Shown here: positions 55,406 through 63,910 of the stretch, one piece after another
Position numbering within the stretch: the first letter of the stretch is position 1
Layout: each line of letters starts with the position of its first letter
Source of the DNA: Agitococcus lubricus
GTDB taxonomy: Bacteria > Pseudomonadota > Gammaproteobacteria > Pseudomonadales > Moraxellaceae
Direction of reading: 5' to 3'
Assembly (NCBI RefSeq): GCF_003051055.1
Contig: NZ_QAON01000012.1
Span: forward strand, 54,820-118,819
DNA: 64,000 bases
Notes under the pieces: generated by a model
Told to the model about the DNA's origin: nothing
The model's input: only the letters and a program-made list of their open reading frames with translations
Databases searched by the model: none
Program-made: the position numbers and the translations under genes

Positions 55406-57423
55406 CGAATATGAATTGGCGTTATTGGTTGCTAGCCGCACTGTTGATTTCGTTCATCCCTCATATAGAACGTTTGCCGTGGTGGTTTAATGCCTTATTG
55501 GCTTTAGTCATCTTATGGCGTATTCCTGCCGTCGAGCAGCGTCTACCCTTACCCAATACGTGGGTTAAGGCGCTGATGCTTGCGATTGGTTTAGTAGGGA
55601 TAAAGAAAAGCTATAACACGATTTTTGGCCCTGAAGCGGGGACAGCATTTTTATTATTATGTGTATTATTAAAAGTATTAGAGGTTAAAGCAGACCGTGA
55701 TAACTATATTGTTTTGACGGTTGCTTTATTTGTCTTAGCAAGTAATTTTTTATTTGGCAAAGGCTTGGCGGTGAGTGTCTATGCCATCTTAGGTGTCTTT
55801 ATTATTATTGCCGCATATGTTGGCATTACCAATACGACGATGAAGACGACACTTGCCTTTCGTAAGGCAGGAATTTTGTTGGCACAAGCATTGCCACTGA
55901 TGATTGTATTATATGTCTTTTTTCCACGCTTACCGCCGTTATGGACAATGAAGCTCACGCAGGGTAGTGCTAAAACTGGCATGTCAGATAGTATGTCGCC
56001 AGGTGATATTGCCTCATTGAGCCAGTCGAACGAATTAGCTTTTAGAGTAGAATTTGAGAATAACCAAATACCCCCGCAATCAGAGCTTTATTGGCGCGGA
56101 CTTACCTTTTCGGAGTTTGATGGTCAAACATGGCGACCAAGTCAAAGTGCACAATTCAACGAAGCCGCTGTGGCATGGAGTGGTATGCAACTGCCTCTAT
56201 GGGTGAACTCACAGATTCAAATTAACCAACAAAATACGCTGCGTTACAAAGTGATTTTAGAGCCGACAGACCAGAAGTGGCTATACAGTTTAATCGTGCC
56301 TTATTCTTCTACTTCTGACGTGGGCTTAACCAAAGACTTTCGCTTGGTACATGATAGACCTATCTTTGAACGATTTCAGTATCAAGCCATTCGTTTGAGC
56401 CCAGTCATGCTCGACCCGCAGCTACCCAAATGGCTATTAGCAGAAAACTTAGCACTACCCGAAGAAGGTAATCCGATTGCCCATGCAATGGCGACAAAAT
56501 GGCGTCAATATTACGGTAGTGATGAGGCTTACGTGAATGCCTTATTGAGATGGTTTAGAACCAGCAATTTTTTCTATACGCTAGAGCCGCCTCCCTTAGG
56601 TGCTAATCGTATTGACGACTTTTTATTTCGCACTAAGAAAGGCTTTTGTGAGCATTATTCGTCGGCATTTACCTTCCTTGTACGCGCAGCAGGGATTCCA
56701 GCACGTGTGGTTGTTGGTTATCAGGGTGGCATGCTAAGTCCCACAGGGGATTCATGGCAAGTTAGACAGTTAGATGCTCATGCTTGGGCTGAGGTTTGGT
56801 TACCACAACGAGGCTGGGTGTCCTTAGACCCAACGGGTGCCGTTGCGCCAGAGCGCATTGAAAAAGGCATGAATAACGTTGCGAATAATCAAGCTGTATG
56901 GGGCGATACCCCCCTAAGTGTGATTAAATATAACAATTATAAGTGGCTCAGCCAGCTCCGTAATATGGCGGATTATCTGAACTATCGTTGGCAAAAAGAT
57001 ATTATTGGTTATGATTCAGAGCAGCAAGAAGCCTTCTTATATCGTTTGTTAGGGGATAATAACCTCTGGAAACGACTGGGTATCATGTTTGCCGTACTCT
57101 TATTTATCGTCGCAGGCTTAGCCTTTTGGACGATTTATCGTGCGCGTAAAATCATTCATCCAGCAGATAAAGCAATTATTATGTTATCACGCAAATTGGA
57201 GAAACGTGGTTTGGCGCGTCAGTATGGAGAGGGAGTGTTGGCTTATTTACAACGTTTAAACGAAGCACAACCACATTGGCAAGAGGTCACGACACTGTTA
57301 CTAGCGCAATATACGGCAATTCGGTACCAGCCACAGCACGTAGCGTCATACAAAATTCGTGAAATGGATTATTTAGTGCGCAATTGGCCCGCATATCGGC
57401 CAAAAAAGACGCAGCTGTTATAA
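55402..57423 (+). CDS. TgpA-like transglutaminase (DUF3488/DUF4129)
   Basis: A 673-residue inner-membrane protein. Five or six N-terminal helices (about residues 8-190) precede a periplasmic transglutaminase domain with the Cys-His-Asp triad: Cys in KKGFCEHYSSAFTFLVRAAGIPARVVVGYQGG, His in QLDAHAWAEVWL and Asp in GWVSLDPTGAV. A final helix (about 552-575) and a cytoplasmic DUF4129-like tail follow. TgpA is essential in Pseudomonas aeruginosa; the substrate is not known. It ends 48 bp before tRNA-Val. Confidence 0.92.
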   Translation: MTNMNWRYWLLAALLISFIPHIERLPWWFNALLALVILWRIPAVEQRLPLPNTWVKALMLAIGLVGIKKSYNTIFGPEAGTAFLLLCVLLKVLEVKADRDNYIVLTVALFVLASNFLFGKGLAVSVYAILGVFIIIAAYVGITNTTMKTTLAFRKAGILLAQALPLMIVLYVFFPRLPPLWTMKLTQGSAKTGMSDSMSPGDIASLSQSNELAFRVEFENNQIPPQSELYWRGLTFSEFDGQTWRPSQSAQFNEAAVAWSGMQLPLWVNSQIQINQQNTLRYKVILEPTDQKWLYSLIVPYSSTSDVGLTKDFRLVHDRPIFERFQYQAIRLSPVMLDPQLPKWLLAENLALPEEGNPIAHAMATKWRQYYGSDEAYVNALLRWFRTSNFFYTLEPPPLGANRIDDFLFRTKKGFCEHYSSAFTFLVRAAGIPARVVVGYQGGMLSPTGDSWQVRQLDAHAWAEVWLPQRGWVSLDPTGAVAPERIEKGMNNVANNQAVWGDTPLSVIKYNNYKWLSQLRNMADYLNYRWQKDIIGYDSEQQEAFLYRLLGDNNLWKRLGIMFAVLLFIVAGLAFWTIYRARKIIHPADKAIIMLSRKLEKRGLARQYGEGVLAYLQRLNEAQPHWQEVTTLLLAQYTAIRYQPQHVASYKIREMDYLVRNWPAYRPKKTQLL

Positions 57424-57471
57424 AAAAGACTTGCATCGCAGAGAGCGTCACCATAGAATTGTCGCCTCTTT

Positions 57472-57548
57472 AGACGTATAGCTCAGTTGGTTAGAGCACC
57501 ACCTTGACATGGTGGGGGTCGCTGGTTCGAGTCCAGTTACGTCTACCA
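57472..57548 (+). tRNA. tRNA-Val (anticodon GAC)
   Basis: A 77-base cloverleaf. The acceptor AGACGTA pairs with TACGTCT, the anticodon arm is CCACC-TTGACAT-GGTGG with anticodon GAC, and the T-loop TTCGAGT and encoded CCA are present. The tRNA-Leu gene follows 28 bases later. Confidence 0.96.
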
Positions 57549-57576
57549 AAATTATCAATAACAAACCTATTCACTT

Positions 57577-57659
57577 GCGCTAGTGGCGAAATTGGTAGAC
57601 GCGCTGGATTTAGATTCCAGTCCGAAAGGGTGTGGGTTCGAGTCCCTCCTGGCGCACCA
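57577..57659 (+). tRNA. tRNA-Leu (anticodon UAG), island attachment gene
   Basis: An 83-base class II tRNA. The acceptor GCGCTAG pairs with CTGGCGC, the anticodon arm is CTGGA-TTTAGAT-TCCAG with anticodon TAG, a long variable arm (GTCCGAAAGGGTGT region) is present, and CCA is encoded. A P4-type integrase gene starts 163 bases beyond, so its 3' end is the probable attB/attL site of the island. Confidence 0.95.
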
Positions 57660-57690
57660 TATTCACTTCCGAAGTCATCCGAAGAAGTCC

Positions 57691-57726
57691 AAAAAGCCTC
57701 AATTCTCAAGGGATTGGGGCTTTTTT
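57691..57726 (+). terminator. Terminator after the tRNA genes
   Basis: AAAAGCCTCAAT pairs with ATTGGGGCTTTT (one G-U), followed by TTTTTT. It would end the two-tRNA transcript and lies inside the segment that would be carried with the island. Confidence 0.8.
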
Positions 57727-57771
57727 GTGTCCGACATAATCCGAGATTAACTATTGCAATCCGATAGTGAA

Positions 57772-57823
57772 TGGGGGCAACATTGGGGGCAACAGAGTTG
57801 CCCACATGTTAGAGTTGCCCCCA
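57772..57823. repeat. TGGGGGCAAC repeat cluster before the integrase
   Basis: TGGGGGCAAC occurs at 57772-57781 and 57784-57793 (12-bp period). An inverted partial copy GTTGCCCA is at 57797-57804 and a perfect inverted copy GTTGCCCCCA is at 57814-57823, where it overlaps the integrase start codon. The arrangement suits binding sites for the integrase arm domain or an excisionase, and possible autoregulation. Confidence 0.6.
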
Positions 57824-59007
57824 TGCCCCTCACAGACATTCAAATCAAAAAAGCCAAATACACTCGTGAAGACGGGAAGCCTGAGCGTCTAACAGATGGC
57901 GGCGGTATGTATCTCGAACTTTCTGCCAAAGGTGGTAAGTGGTGGCGTTGGAAATATCGCTTCGGTGGTAAAGAGAAACGTTTGTCTCTTGGCACATATC
58001 CTGATGTAAGTTTGAAAGCGGCAAGAGAAAAACGTGACGAAGCAAAACGATTACTGGCTGATAATATTGATCCAGCTGTGCAACGTAAAGAGCAAAAACG
58101 ACAGACTATCATTTTAACAGAAGATACTTTTGAAGCTATTGCTCGTGAATGGTTAAACCATATGTCAGAGGAATGGACCTCAAAACATTTGATTAAGACA
58201 ACAAGAATATTAGAAAAAGAAGCTTTTCCAATCTTAGGAAAATATCCGATACGTACCATTAAGGCACTACAAATAATAGAGATGATTCGTATTACTCAAG
58301 AAAGAGGTGTTTACGTAACGGCCAGTAAAGTATATCAATGGACTGGTGCAATTTTTCGCTTTGCAATTGCTACAGGTAGAGCTGATGTTGATCCTACGCC
58401 AGCTTGCCGAGGTGCAGTAAAAACACGTCCCGTTCAACATATGACACGCATCAATGAAAAAGAAATACCTGAATTGTTATCTAAAATTAAAAATTATGAT
58501 GGTGAAATAGTCACTAAGTTGGCTATTCAGTTTATGGCTTTAACTTTTGTACGTACCAGCGAAATGATTGGTGCCAAATGGGATGAGATTGATTTGGATA
58601 AAGCTGAATGGCGTATTCCTGCTGAACGTATGAAAATGAGAACTGTACATATTGTTCCGTTAGCCAAACAAACTGTTTCGCTTCTAGAAGAGCTTGCTCT
58701 TTATACAAGAGCAAGAACATATTTGTTTACCAGTTCAAGAGTCCCTTCAAAACACATGAGTAATAATACTATACTTTTTGCATTGTATCGCATGGGCTAT
58801 CATGGACGAATGACTGGGCATGGCTTTAGGGGATTGGCGAGTACCATTCTGAATGAGCATGGATTTAGAGCAGATGTTATTGAGCGTCAACTTGCTCACA
58901 GTGAAAGGGATAGTGTGAGAGCAGCCTATAATCATGCAGAGTATTTACCTGAACGCCGAAAAATGATGCAGTACTGGGCTGATTTTTTGGAGTCTAAAAT
59001 TGTTTAA
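57823..59007 (+). CDS. P4-type tyrosine integrase of the tRNA-Leu island
   Basis: A 394-residue tyrosine recombinase. The DUF4102 arm domain is at the start (MPLTDIQIKKAKYTREDGKPERLTDGGGMYLELSAKGGKWWRWKYRF), followed by a core-binding domain. The catalytic residues are Arg in LTFVRTSEMIGAKW, His-x2-Arg in TGHGFRGLAST, His in QLAHSERDSVRAAYNH and Tyr in the AEYLPERRKMMQYWAD region. The frame opens 23 codons earlier, but the ATG at 57823 begins the conserved domain. It is adjacent to tRNA-Leu, its likely integration target. Confidence 0.93.
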   Translation: MPLTDIQIKKAKYTREDGKPERLTDGGGMYLELSAKGGKWWRWKYRFGGKEKRLSLGTYPDVSLKAAREKRDEAKRLLADNIDPAVQRKEQKRQTIILTEDTFEAIAREWLNHMSEEWTSKHLIKTTRILEKEAFPILGKYPIRTIKALQIIEMIRITQERGVYVTASKVYQWTGAIFRFAIATGRADVDPTPACRGAVKTRPVQHMTRINEKEIPELLSKIKNYDGEIVTKLAIQFMALTFVRTSEMIGAKWDEIDLDKAEWRIPAERMKMRTVHIVPLAKQTVSLLEELALYTRARTYLFTSSRVPSKHMSNNTILFALYRMGYHGRMTGHGFRGLASTILNEHGFRADVIERQLAHSERDSVRAAYNHAEYLPERRKMMQYWADFLESKIV

Positions 59008-59631
59008 CTTTTTGAATATTATAGTTTTTATTTTAAGTTGAGTCAGCATGAAGATTAAGAGTATTCTTTGTGTGTTACAAAAGATTTCAACTGATGAAAA
59101 AAGATTGTTTTTTTGAGGGGCTTAATATATTTATTATTTTAATAAAGCAGATTAAGTGTGAGAATCGCACCGAAGTTGTTGTGCGAGTTGTTAATAAATT
59201 GAACATAGTAAGACCAAGCCTTTGTGCTTTTGCAGACGTTAAATGATAACGTATTAATCGTAGAAAATGATACTGTGGCCTAATGTTGCCCTAGAGTGCA
59301 TCATTCTGCTTTAAGCATAGCTTTTTTACTTTTCCATCTTAGTGAGCATTATAGAGAGGTGTATCTAAATAAACTATTTTTGTGAATTATCTGAATACTT
59401 TTCTTTGTTTTAATTAGTCATATTCTTATCTTCTTTGAGTCTTTAAAAGACCTAATTCTTTTAGTCATAACTAACGACCGACTATCCGTGCAAACTTATT
59501 AATTTTGGTTTCTATTTGGACTACTGAAGTCTTGTCTATTGCTTGGATTTATCTGAGTTTTTAAATGAGTCAATGGTAATCCAGATGGATGTTTAATGTG
59601 ATGTTGCTGTGTTTATTCGAGGTTATCGGAA
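59008..59631 (+). other. AT-rich intergenic stretch of the island
   Basis: A 624-bp AT-rich interval without a convincing gene on either strand. Only very short frames occur (for example 22 codons from 59048). It separates the integrase from the AlpA-like gene and probably holds the promoter and operator sites of both. I see no clear tRNA, ncRNA or long repeat in it. Confidence 0.5.
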
Positions 59632-59844
59632 ATGGTTACTTTTATGTCTAGAAAAGAGGTCGAACAAGTGACAGGTATATCAAGATCTACGATCTATGAT
59701 AAGTTAAATGCTCAGTCAAACTATTACGACCCTGATTTTCCAAAACAAATAAAAATTGGTGTGAAAGGTGTTAGATGGCGATCTGATGAAGTTTACGATT
59801 GGATTGAAAAAAAGTCTAATCCTAAGTTTTTCAACAATATTTAA
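59632..59844 (+). CDS. AlpA-family excisionase/transcription regulator
   Basis: A 70-residue winged-helix protein. FMSRKEVEQVTGISRSTIYDKL is the helix-turn-helix, and KGVRWRSDEVYDWIEKK is the typical AlpA ending. Such proteins act as activators of integrase-directed excision (as in CP4-57) or regulate island genes. A start at 59644 (MSRKEV) is also possible. The gene is followed by two palindromes and then the large fusion gene. Confidence 0.85.
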   Translation: MVTFMSRKEVEQVTGISRSTIYDKLNAQSNYYDPDFPKQIKIGVKGVRWRSDEVYDWIEKKSNPKFFNNI

Positions 59845-59942
59845 TCCTAACTTGTACTTTTGTGATTTATATTTTTATCGTGATAAAGCACTCTTTATAC
59901 GAGGAAAATTGATAATTATTGGCTAAATAACTGGGTTTTATG

Positions 59943-60017
59943 ATTATTGAGTCAATAATTTTTGTCCATTTTTATTGTTTTATTTATGGTTATTAATATT
60001 ATTAGTAATTAATAACC
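59943..60017. promoter_or_regulatory. Two perfect palindromes ahead of the fusion gene
   Basis: ATTATTGA-G-TCAATAAT (59943-59959) has 8-bp arms, and GGTTATTAAT (59988-59997) with ATTAATAACC (60008-60017) has 10-bp arms and a 10-base loop. The second ends 15 bases before the ATG at 60033. Candidates for an AlpA or self-repression operator, or a nicking origin for the encoded replication-type protein. Confidence 0.5.
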
Positions 60018-60032
60018 TTAGAGGTAGTTGAT

Positions 60033-62432
60033 ATGTTTGACGTTGATAATGATAAATATGTTCAAGAAGCAGAAGAGATTGATTATGTTTTTAATCAATT
60101 TAATTATGATTTTAATTTGATACAATCTTCAAATCTAGATGGTGAGGATAACACATGTTTGGTAGGTAGTTATGAATATCCAAAAGAGGTCATTTTTAAG
60201 TATGTTTACCAGTTACAGAATATTTTTTTAAACAAGCCTAAGCGTTTGCCATATTTGATTGTTACTGATAGTGAGGTTGAAGAATCAGAGGCATTGAAAA
60301 CAAAAATAAAAAAATATGGATGTTATAAGACTAAGGATGATGATGGTAATAATGTTAATATTACTCTTAATAATCAGGAAATGGTTTATTTGTTATCAAG
60401 AATATCCACAAGTGTATATCAAAAAGGGATATGTAAATACTCTCGATTTATAGATGTTTTTTTTGAGGAGTTTAATAAGAATGATATTAATTATTTGTTT
60501 GAGTATTATACATATTCAAAAAGCGGAAAAAATATTTTTTTGACGTATGAAAAGGTAAAAATTCTTAATGAATTTGTTGATAATCTGTATAAGATTGCTA
60601 GTGACAGTGAGTTAAGAGATGATTTGAAAAAAAGTGTATATATTAACGAGCGAAATTATAAAAATTATAAAGAGTATATAAATTCACTTTTTAAAAAGCA
60701 TTCTAGACTACTTGTATTGAGAGTTGATTTTGGCATTAGCCAAGATGAAATATTTGCAGACTGTTTAAACTTAAATAGCTCTAATTTTTATGAGGAACAA
60801 GTAAATAAGATAAGAGCTTATATGGCTAAATTTCTTAATAACATCAGAAAGAATAGTCAATTTCAACACATGAAAGGATATATTTGGAAATTAGAATATG
60901 GATTTTTAAAGGGCTGTCATTATCATTGTATATTTTTCTTTGATGGGTCTAAAGTTCAAAATGATGTATATTTAGCCTCTTTAATAGGTAAGTATTGGCA
61001 GTTAATTACAAATAATGATGGATATTATTTTAATTGTAATAAGGATAAAAATAATAAATATAAAAATGTTGGCGTAGGTATGATTAACTACTATGACAAA
61101 GAACTGCTTGATAATTTGACAAATAAAGTACTTAAGTATTTGGTTAAGAAAGACCAATATATATCTTATGATGGAAAAGTAAGATCTATGGGACATGCAG
61201 GGAAAAATAATAAAAAATCAAAATTAGGTAGGCCTAGAACTAAAGGTAAATATGCCTCAAATTATGCTATCGCAGCAAATAAAAGGTTAAAGCTTAAAAC
61301 TTTAAATAAGCTAATTATAAATTTAGGTACATCATCAGAGTCAGTAGATAATGGCATGCCTCAAAATATCTCTTGGATACCTAATGAAGAAGTTAATGGA
61401 TTTTTCTTGATATTGGGTTCATCAGGTTCTGGTAAAACTGAAACATTAAAATCAGTAAGTCAACAGATATATGATCAAGGTATTCCAATTGTGGTTTTGG
61501 ATTTTCATGGTGATATTATTTTAGATAATATAGAATCTACTATCATTTCAGATGGGATAAAGAGTTTTTGTGGTATAAATCCATTACAAATAATTTCATC
61601 TGATGCAGAAAATTTTGGTTTAACAGAGCAGCGCAGGCACTTACTATCAATGTTTATGCGCGCTATTGACACCTTGAGTCCAAAGCAAAGTGTATTCTTA
61701 GAAGATGCTATCGCAGAGGCTTATAAACGCCAAAATATTTTAGATAATGATTATAGGACTTGGTCTAATACGCCACCAACCATGAAATCAGTATTATCTA
61801 TTTTAAACGAGTGGCTTGATTTAGATACGATGAGTAAGCATAAATCAACTATTAGCAGTTGTATTTTTTCTATTCGTGCTTTATTCGGCCATCCTATTTT
61901 TTCTAGAGAAGAGTATTTAGATGTTCATAAAGTTGTAAAATTTGGCCATCGGCTTGATCTAAGTAAAATACATTCAAGTTATCAATTTATTGTTGCGGAA
62001 ACATTATTAACGGCCATTTTTAAAATATTAAGATGTCAAGGCGTAATCCCTGTTACAACCTCGAATGATAACGAGAGATATAGACTTTTTATTGTAATTG
62101 ATGAGATAAAAATTTTAACAACGGGTAGAGGTAATCCTAACAATCATCACGATATTTTGAACGTATTAGTGACAGAGGCTAGAAAATATGGAATTGGTAT
62201 TATCCTTGCCTCACAAATAGCAAGCCATTTGAGTCACGAAGTACATGCCAACATTGCTACTAAATTAGTTTTAAAGCCAATGAGTGATGAGGAAGCTAAG
62301 AAAAATAAATTTGATTTACAGGTGTCGGCCAACGATCTATTAAATTTGAATGGAAAAGGAGATGGATTCTTTAAAAATAATAAAAATAAACAAGCCATTA
62401 GAATACAGATACAGCCCTATGATGCTTCATAG
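60033..62432 (+). CDS. Fusion of an inovirus-Gp2/YfjJ-type replication domain and a HerA-like ATPase
   Basis: A 799-residue protein in very AT-rich sequence. Residues about 205-405 match the YagK/YfjJ (inovirus Gp2, PF11726) pattern: WKLEYGFLKGCHYHCIFFFDG with His-x-His at 296-298, YYFNCNKDKN, GVGMINYYD, LKYLVKKDQYIS and the KSKLGRPR end. Residues about 440-799 form a HerA/FtsK-type P-loop ATPase: Walker A GSSGSGKT at 462-469, IPIVVLDFHGD, Walker B LFIVIDE at 685-691 and EARKYGIGIILASQ. Residues 1-200 match nothing I know. The known Gp2-like proteins are normally free-standing and shorter. A role in island or phage-satellite DNA replication, transfer or packaging is inferred. It has no signal peptide and reads through without a frameshift. 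Confidence 0.8.
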   Translation: MFDVDNDKYVQEAEEIDYVFNQFNYDFNLIQSSNLDGEDNTCLVGSYEYPKEVIFKYVYQLQNIFLNKPKRLPYLIVTDSEVEESEALKTKIKKYGCYKTKDDDGNNVNITLNNQEMVYLLSRISTSVYQKGICKYSRFIDVFFEEFNKNDINYLFEYYTYSKSGKNIFLTYEKVKILNEFVDNLYKIASDSELRDDLKKSVYINERNYKNYKEYINSLFKKHSRLLVLRVDFGISQDEIFADCLNLNSSNFYEEQVNKIRAYMAKFLNNIRKNSQFQHMKGYIWKLEYGFLKGCHYHCIFFFDGSKVQNDVYLASLIGKYWQLITNNDGYYFNCNKDKNNKYKNVGVGMINYYDKELLDNLTNKVLKYLVKKDQYISYDGKVRSMGHAGKNNKKSKLGRPRTKGKYASNYAIAANKRLKLKTLNKLIINLGTSSESVDNGMPQNISWIPNEEVNGFFLILGSSGSGKTETLKSVSQQIYDQGIPIVVLDFHGDIILDNIESTIISDGIKSFCGINPLQIISSDAENFGLTEQRRHLLSMFMRAIDTLSPKQSVFLEDAIAEAYKRQNILDNDYRTWSNTPPTMKSVLSILNEWLDLDTMSKHKSTISSCIFSIRALFGHPIFSREEYLDVHKVVKFGHRLDLSKIHSSYQFIVAETLLTAIFKILRCQGVIPVTTSNDNERYRLFIVIDEIKILTTGRGNPNNHHDILNVLVTEARKYGIGIILASQIASHLSHEVHANIATKLVLKPMSDEEAKKNKFDLQVSANDLLNLNGKGDGFFKNNKNKQAIRIQIQPYDAS

Positions 62433-62438
62433 AGAACG

Positions 62439-62672
62439 CTAAACGGGTTGATACTGATGTTTGATACGTAATGACTCTTCGTGCTTAAGTTGAGTCATTG
62501 CCTCATCTAAGGAGTTAAAAACAGTCACTTTACGCCTTAATTTTTTTGCACCAATACGCCCCCATTCACATGACACGACATAAGCGTTAAAGAAATCACT
62601 TGCCAATGAAATCGCATAAAAACGGTAGCAGTCGCGTGTAGGCTCTATCTTTATCCACGTTGACATCATCAT
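62439..62672 (-). CDS. Small WGR-domain protein
   Basis: A 77-residue protein, antisense and convergent to the fusion gene with only 6 bp between stops. The stretch FFNAYVVSCEWGRIGAKKLRRKVTVF followed by DEAMTQL is the WGR domain (Trp-Gly-Arg), found on PARP-like and toxin- or defence-associated proteins and often as short single-domain forms in mobile elements. The function is unknown; it may bind nucleic acid. Three ATGs begin the frame. Confidence 0.65.
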   Translation of the reverse strand: MMMSTWIKIEPTRDCYRFYAISLASDFFNAYVVSCEWGRIGAKKLRRKVTVFNSLDEAMTQLKHEESLRIKHQYQPV

Positions 62673-62736
62673 CGTTACTCAAATATCAAACCCATGATGA
62701 TTTACTGTAGAACAGCATGAATCAAAGATATAGTTC

Positions 62737-62781
62737 ATATGGTCAGCAAAGAGACATCGAATGTCGCTTTGCTGACCATAT
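62737..62781. repeat. 45-bp near-perfect palindrome in the divergent gap
   Basis: Arms at 62737-62757 and 62761-62781 are 21 bp each with one mismatch and a CGA loop (ATATGGTCAGCAAAG... and its complement). It lies between the WGR gene (start 62672, minus) and the helicase (start 62990, plus). No T-run follows, so it is not an ordinary terminator. Candidates are an operator, an origin or a recombination site. Confidence 0.75.
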
Positions 62782-62807
62782 AAGTAACTGTTGTTTACTA
62801 TTGATTT

Positions 62808-62901
62808 AGCCATTCTGATATTGCTCAAAAATAGATTATAGTGATAATGAGCTGACACACATCTAAGTATAAGTGATCAGTTTTTGATTCTCAGAATGGC
62901 T
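62808..62901. repeat. 94-bp segment with 11-bp perfect inverted ends
   Basis: AGCCATTCTGA (62808-62818) and TCAGAATGGCT (62891-62901) are perfect inverted repeats 72 bases apart, in the same gap as the 45-bp palindrome. No frame lies between them. It could be a short mobile remnant or part of the helicase promoter control region. Confidence 0.5.
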
Positions 62902-62989
62902 TGTTTTGGCAGGGAATACTTGCTAAAAATTATACTTGCTCCGTTTAATGGATAATATTATTTCCGAATAAAAAATAAGGATAGTGATT

Positions 62990-63910
62990 ATGCTAAAGCT
63001 CGAAGAAATAAAAAAAAATATACAGATTCGTGGAATACAGTCTGATGAAGTTGTTCGTGTTGTACAAGTTGATGTTCTTGGGGAAAATGAGCGTGTTGTT
63101 TATTACAAAGATAGCCAAGGCCGATTAGGTGAGCAGCTATTATTTCGTGATGACGAGGCTCGTTTAGATATTGCAGAGGCAGGCCGTTATTGGGCTTTTA
63201 ATGCTTCATCAACGGATTTTAAATTAGCTCTAGAAGCATATCGCATCAACCTAGCTTATTTATTTGATCCAATGATGGCTGTACACACATCAAATGTTGA
63301 GCCATTACCGCATCAGATTTCAGCCGTTTATGAAGATATGTTGCCTCGCCAGCCATTGCGTTTTGTTCTTGCAGATGACCCAGGTGCAGGTAAAACAATT
63401 ATGGCAGGCTTGCTGATTCGAGAATTGTTAATGAGGGCTGACGCAAAACGTATTTTGATTGTGTCACCAGGATCATTGAGTGATCAATGGCAAGATGAAA
63501 TGTTGGAAAAGTTTGGTGTTCAGTTCGAAGTATTTAGCCGAGAAAAACAAGAGCAGTGTGCGACTGGAAATTACTTTGAAGAACAAAATCTATTAATTTG
63601 TCGTTTAGACCAATTATCGCGTAATTTGGTGTTGCAGGAAAAGCTTAAAAATACCGAATGGGATTTAATTATTGTTGATGAAGCACATAAGCTATCGGCA
63701 AACTACTATGGCAGTAAAGTCAACAAAACCCAACGCTTTTTATTAGGAGAGTTATTAGGCACGATTACACGCCATTTTTTACTCATGACAGCAACGCCAC
63801 ATAACGGAAAAGAAGAAGATTTTCAAATATGGTTATCGTTATTAGATGGAGATCGTTTTTATGGCAAGTTTAGGGAAGGAGCACACAAGGTTGATGTATC
63901 AGATATGTAA
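62990..63910 (+). pseudogene. SNF2-type helicase of a defence-like locus, cut by an IS3-family insertion
   Basis: The first 306 residues of a larger helicase. An N-terminal domain ([38 protein letters not shown]) precedes an SF2 ATPase with motif I DDPGAGKT at about 129-136, DEAH at 230-233 and TATPH at about 268. Full relatives are near 1000 residues or more. The frame stops at 63910 right where the IS3-family sequence begins, after VDVSDM, a position that in full-length relatives continues. Such helicases occur in DISARM-like or DUF499/DUF1156 defence loci (established for related families, inferred here). The ATG at 62990 has AAGGA about 9 bases upstream; a GTG at 62984 is possible. Confidence 0.75.

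Noticed and set aside
57504..57767. 87-codon open frame across the two tRNA genes
   Set aside because: It reads through both tRNAs and the terminator, so it is not a real gene.
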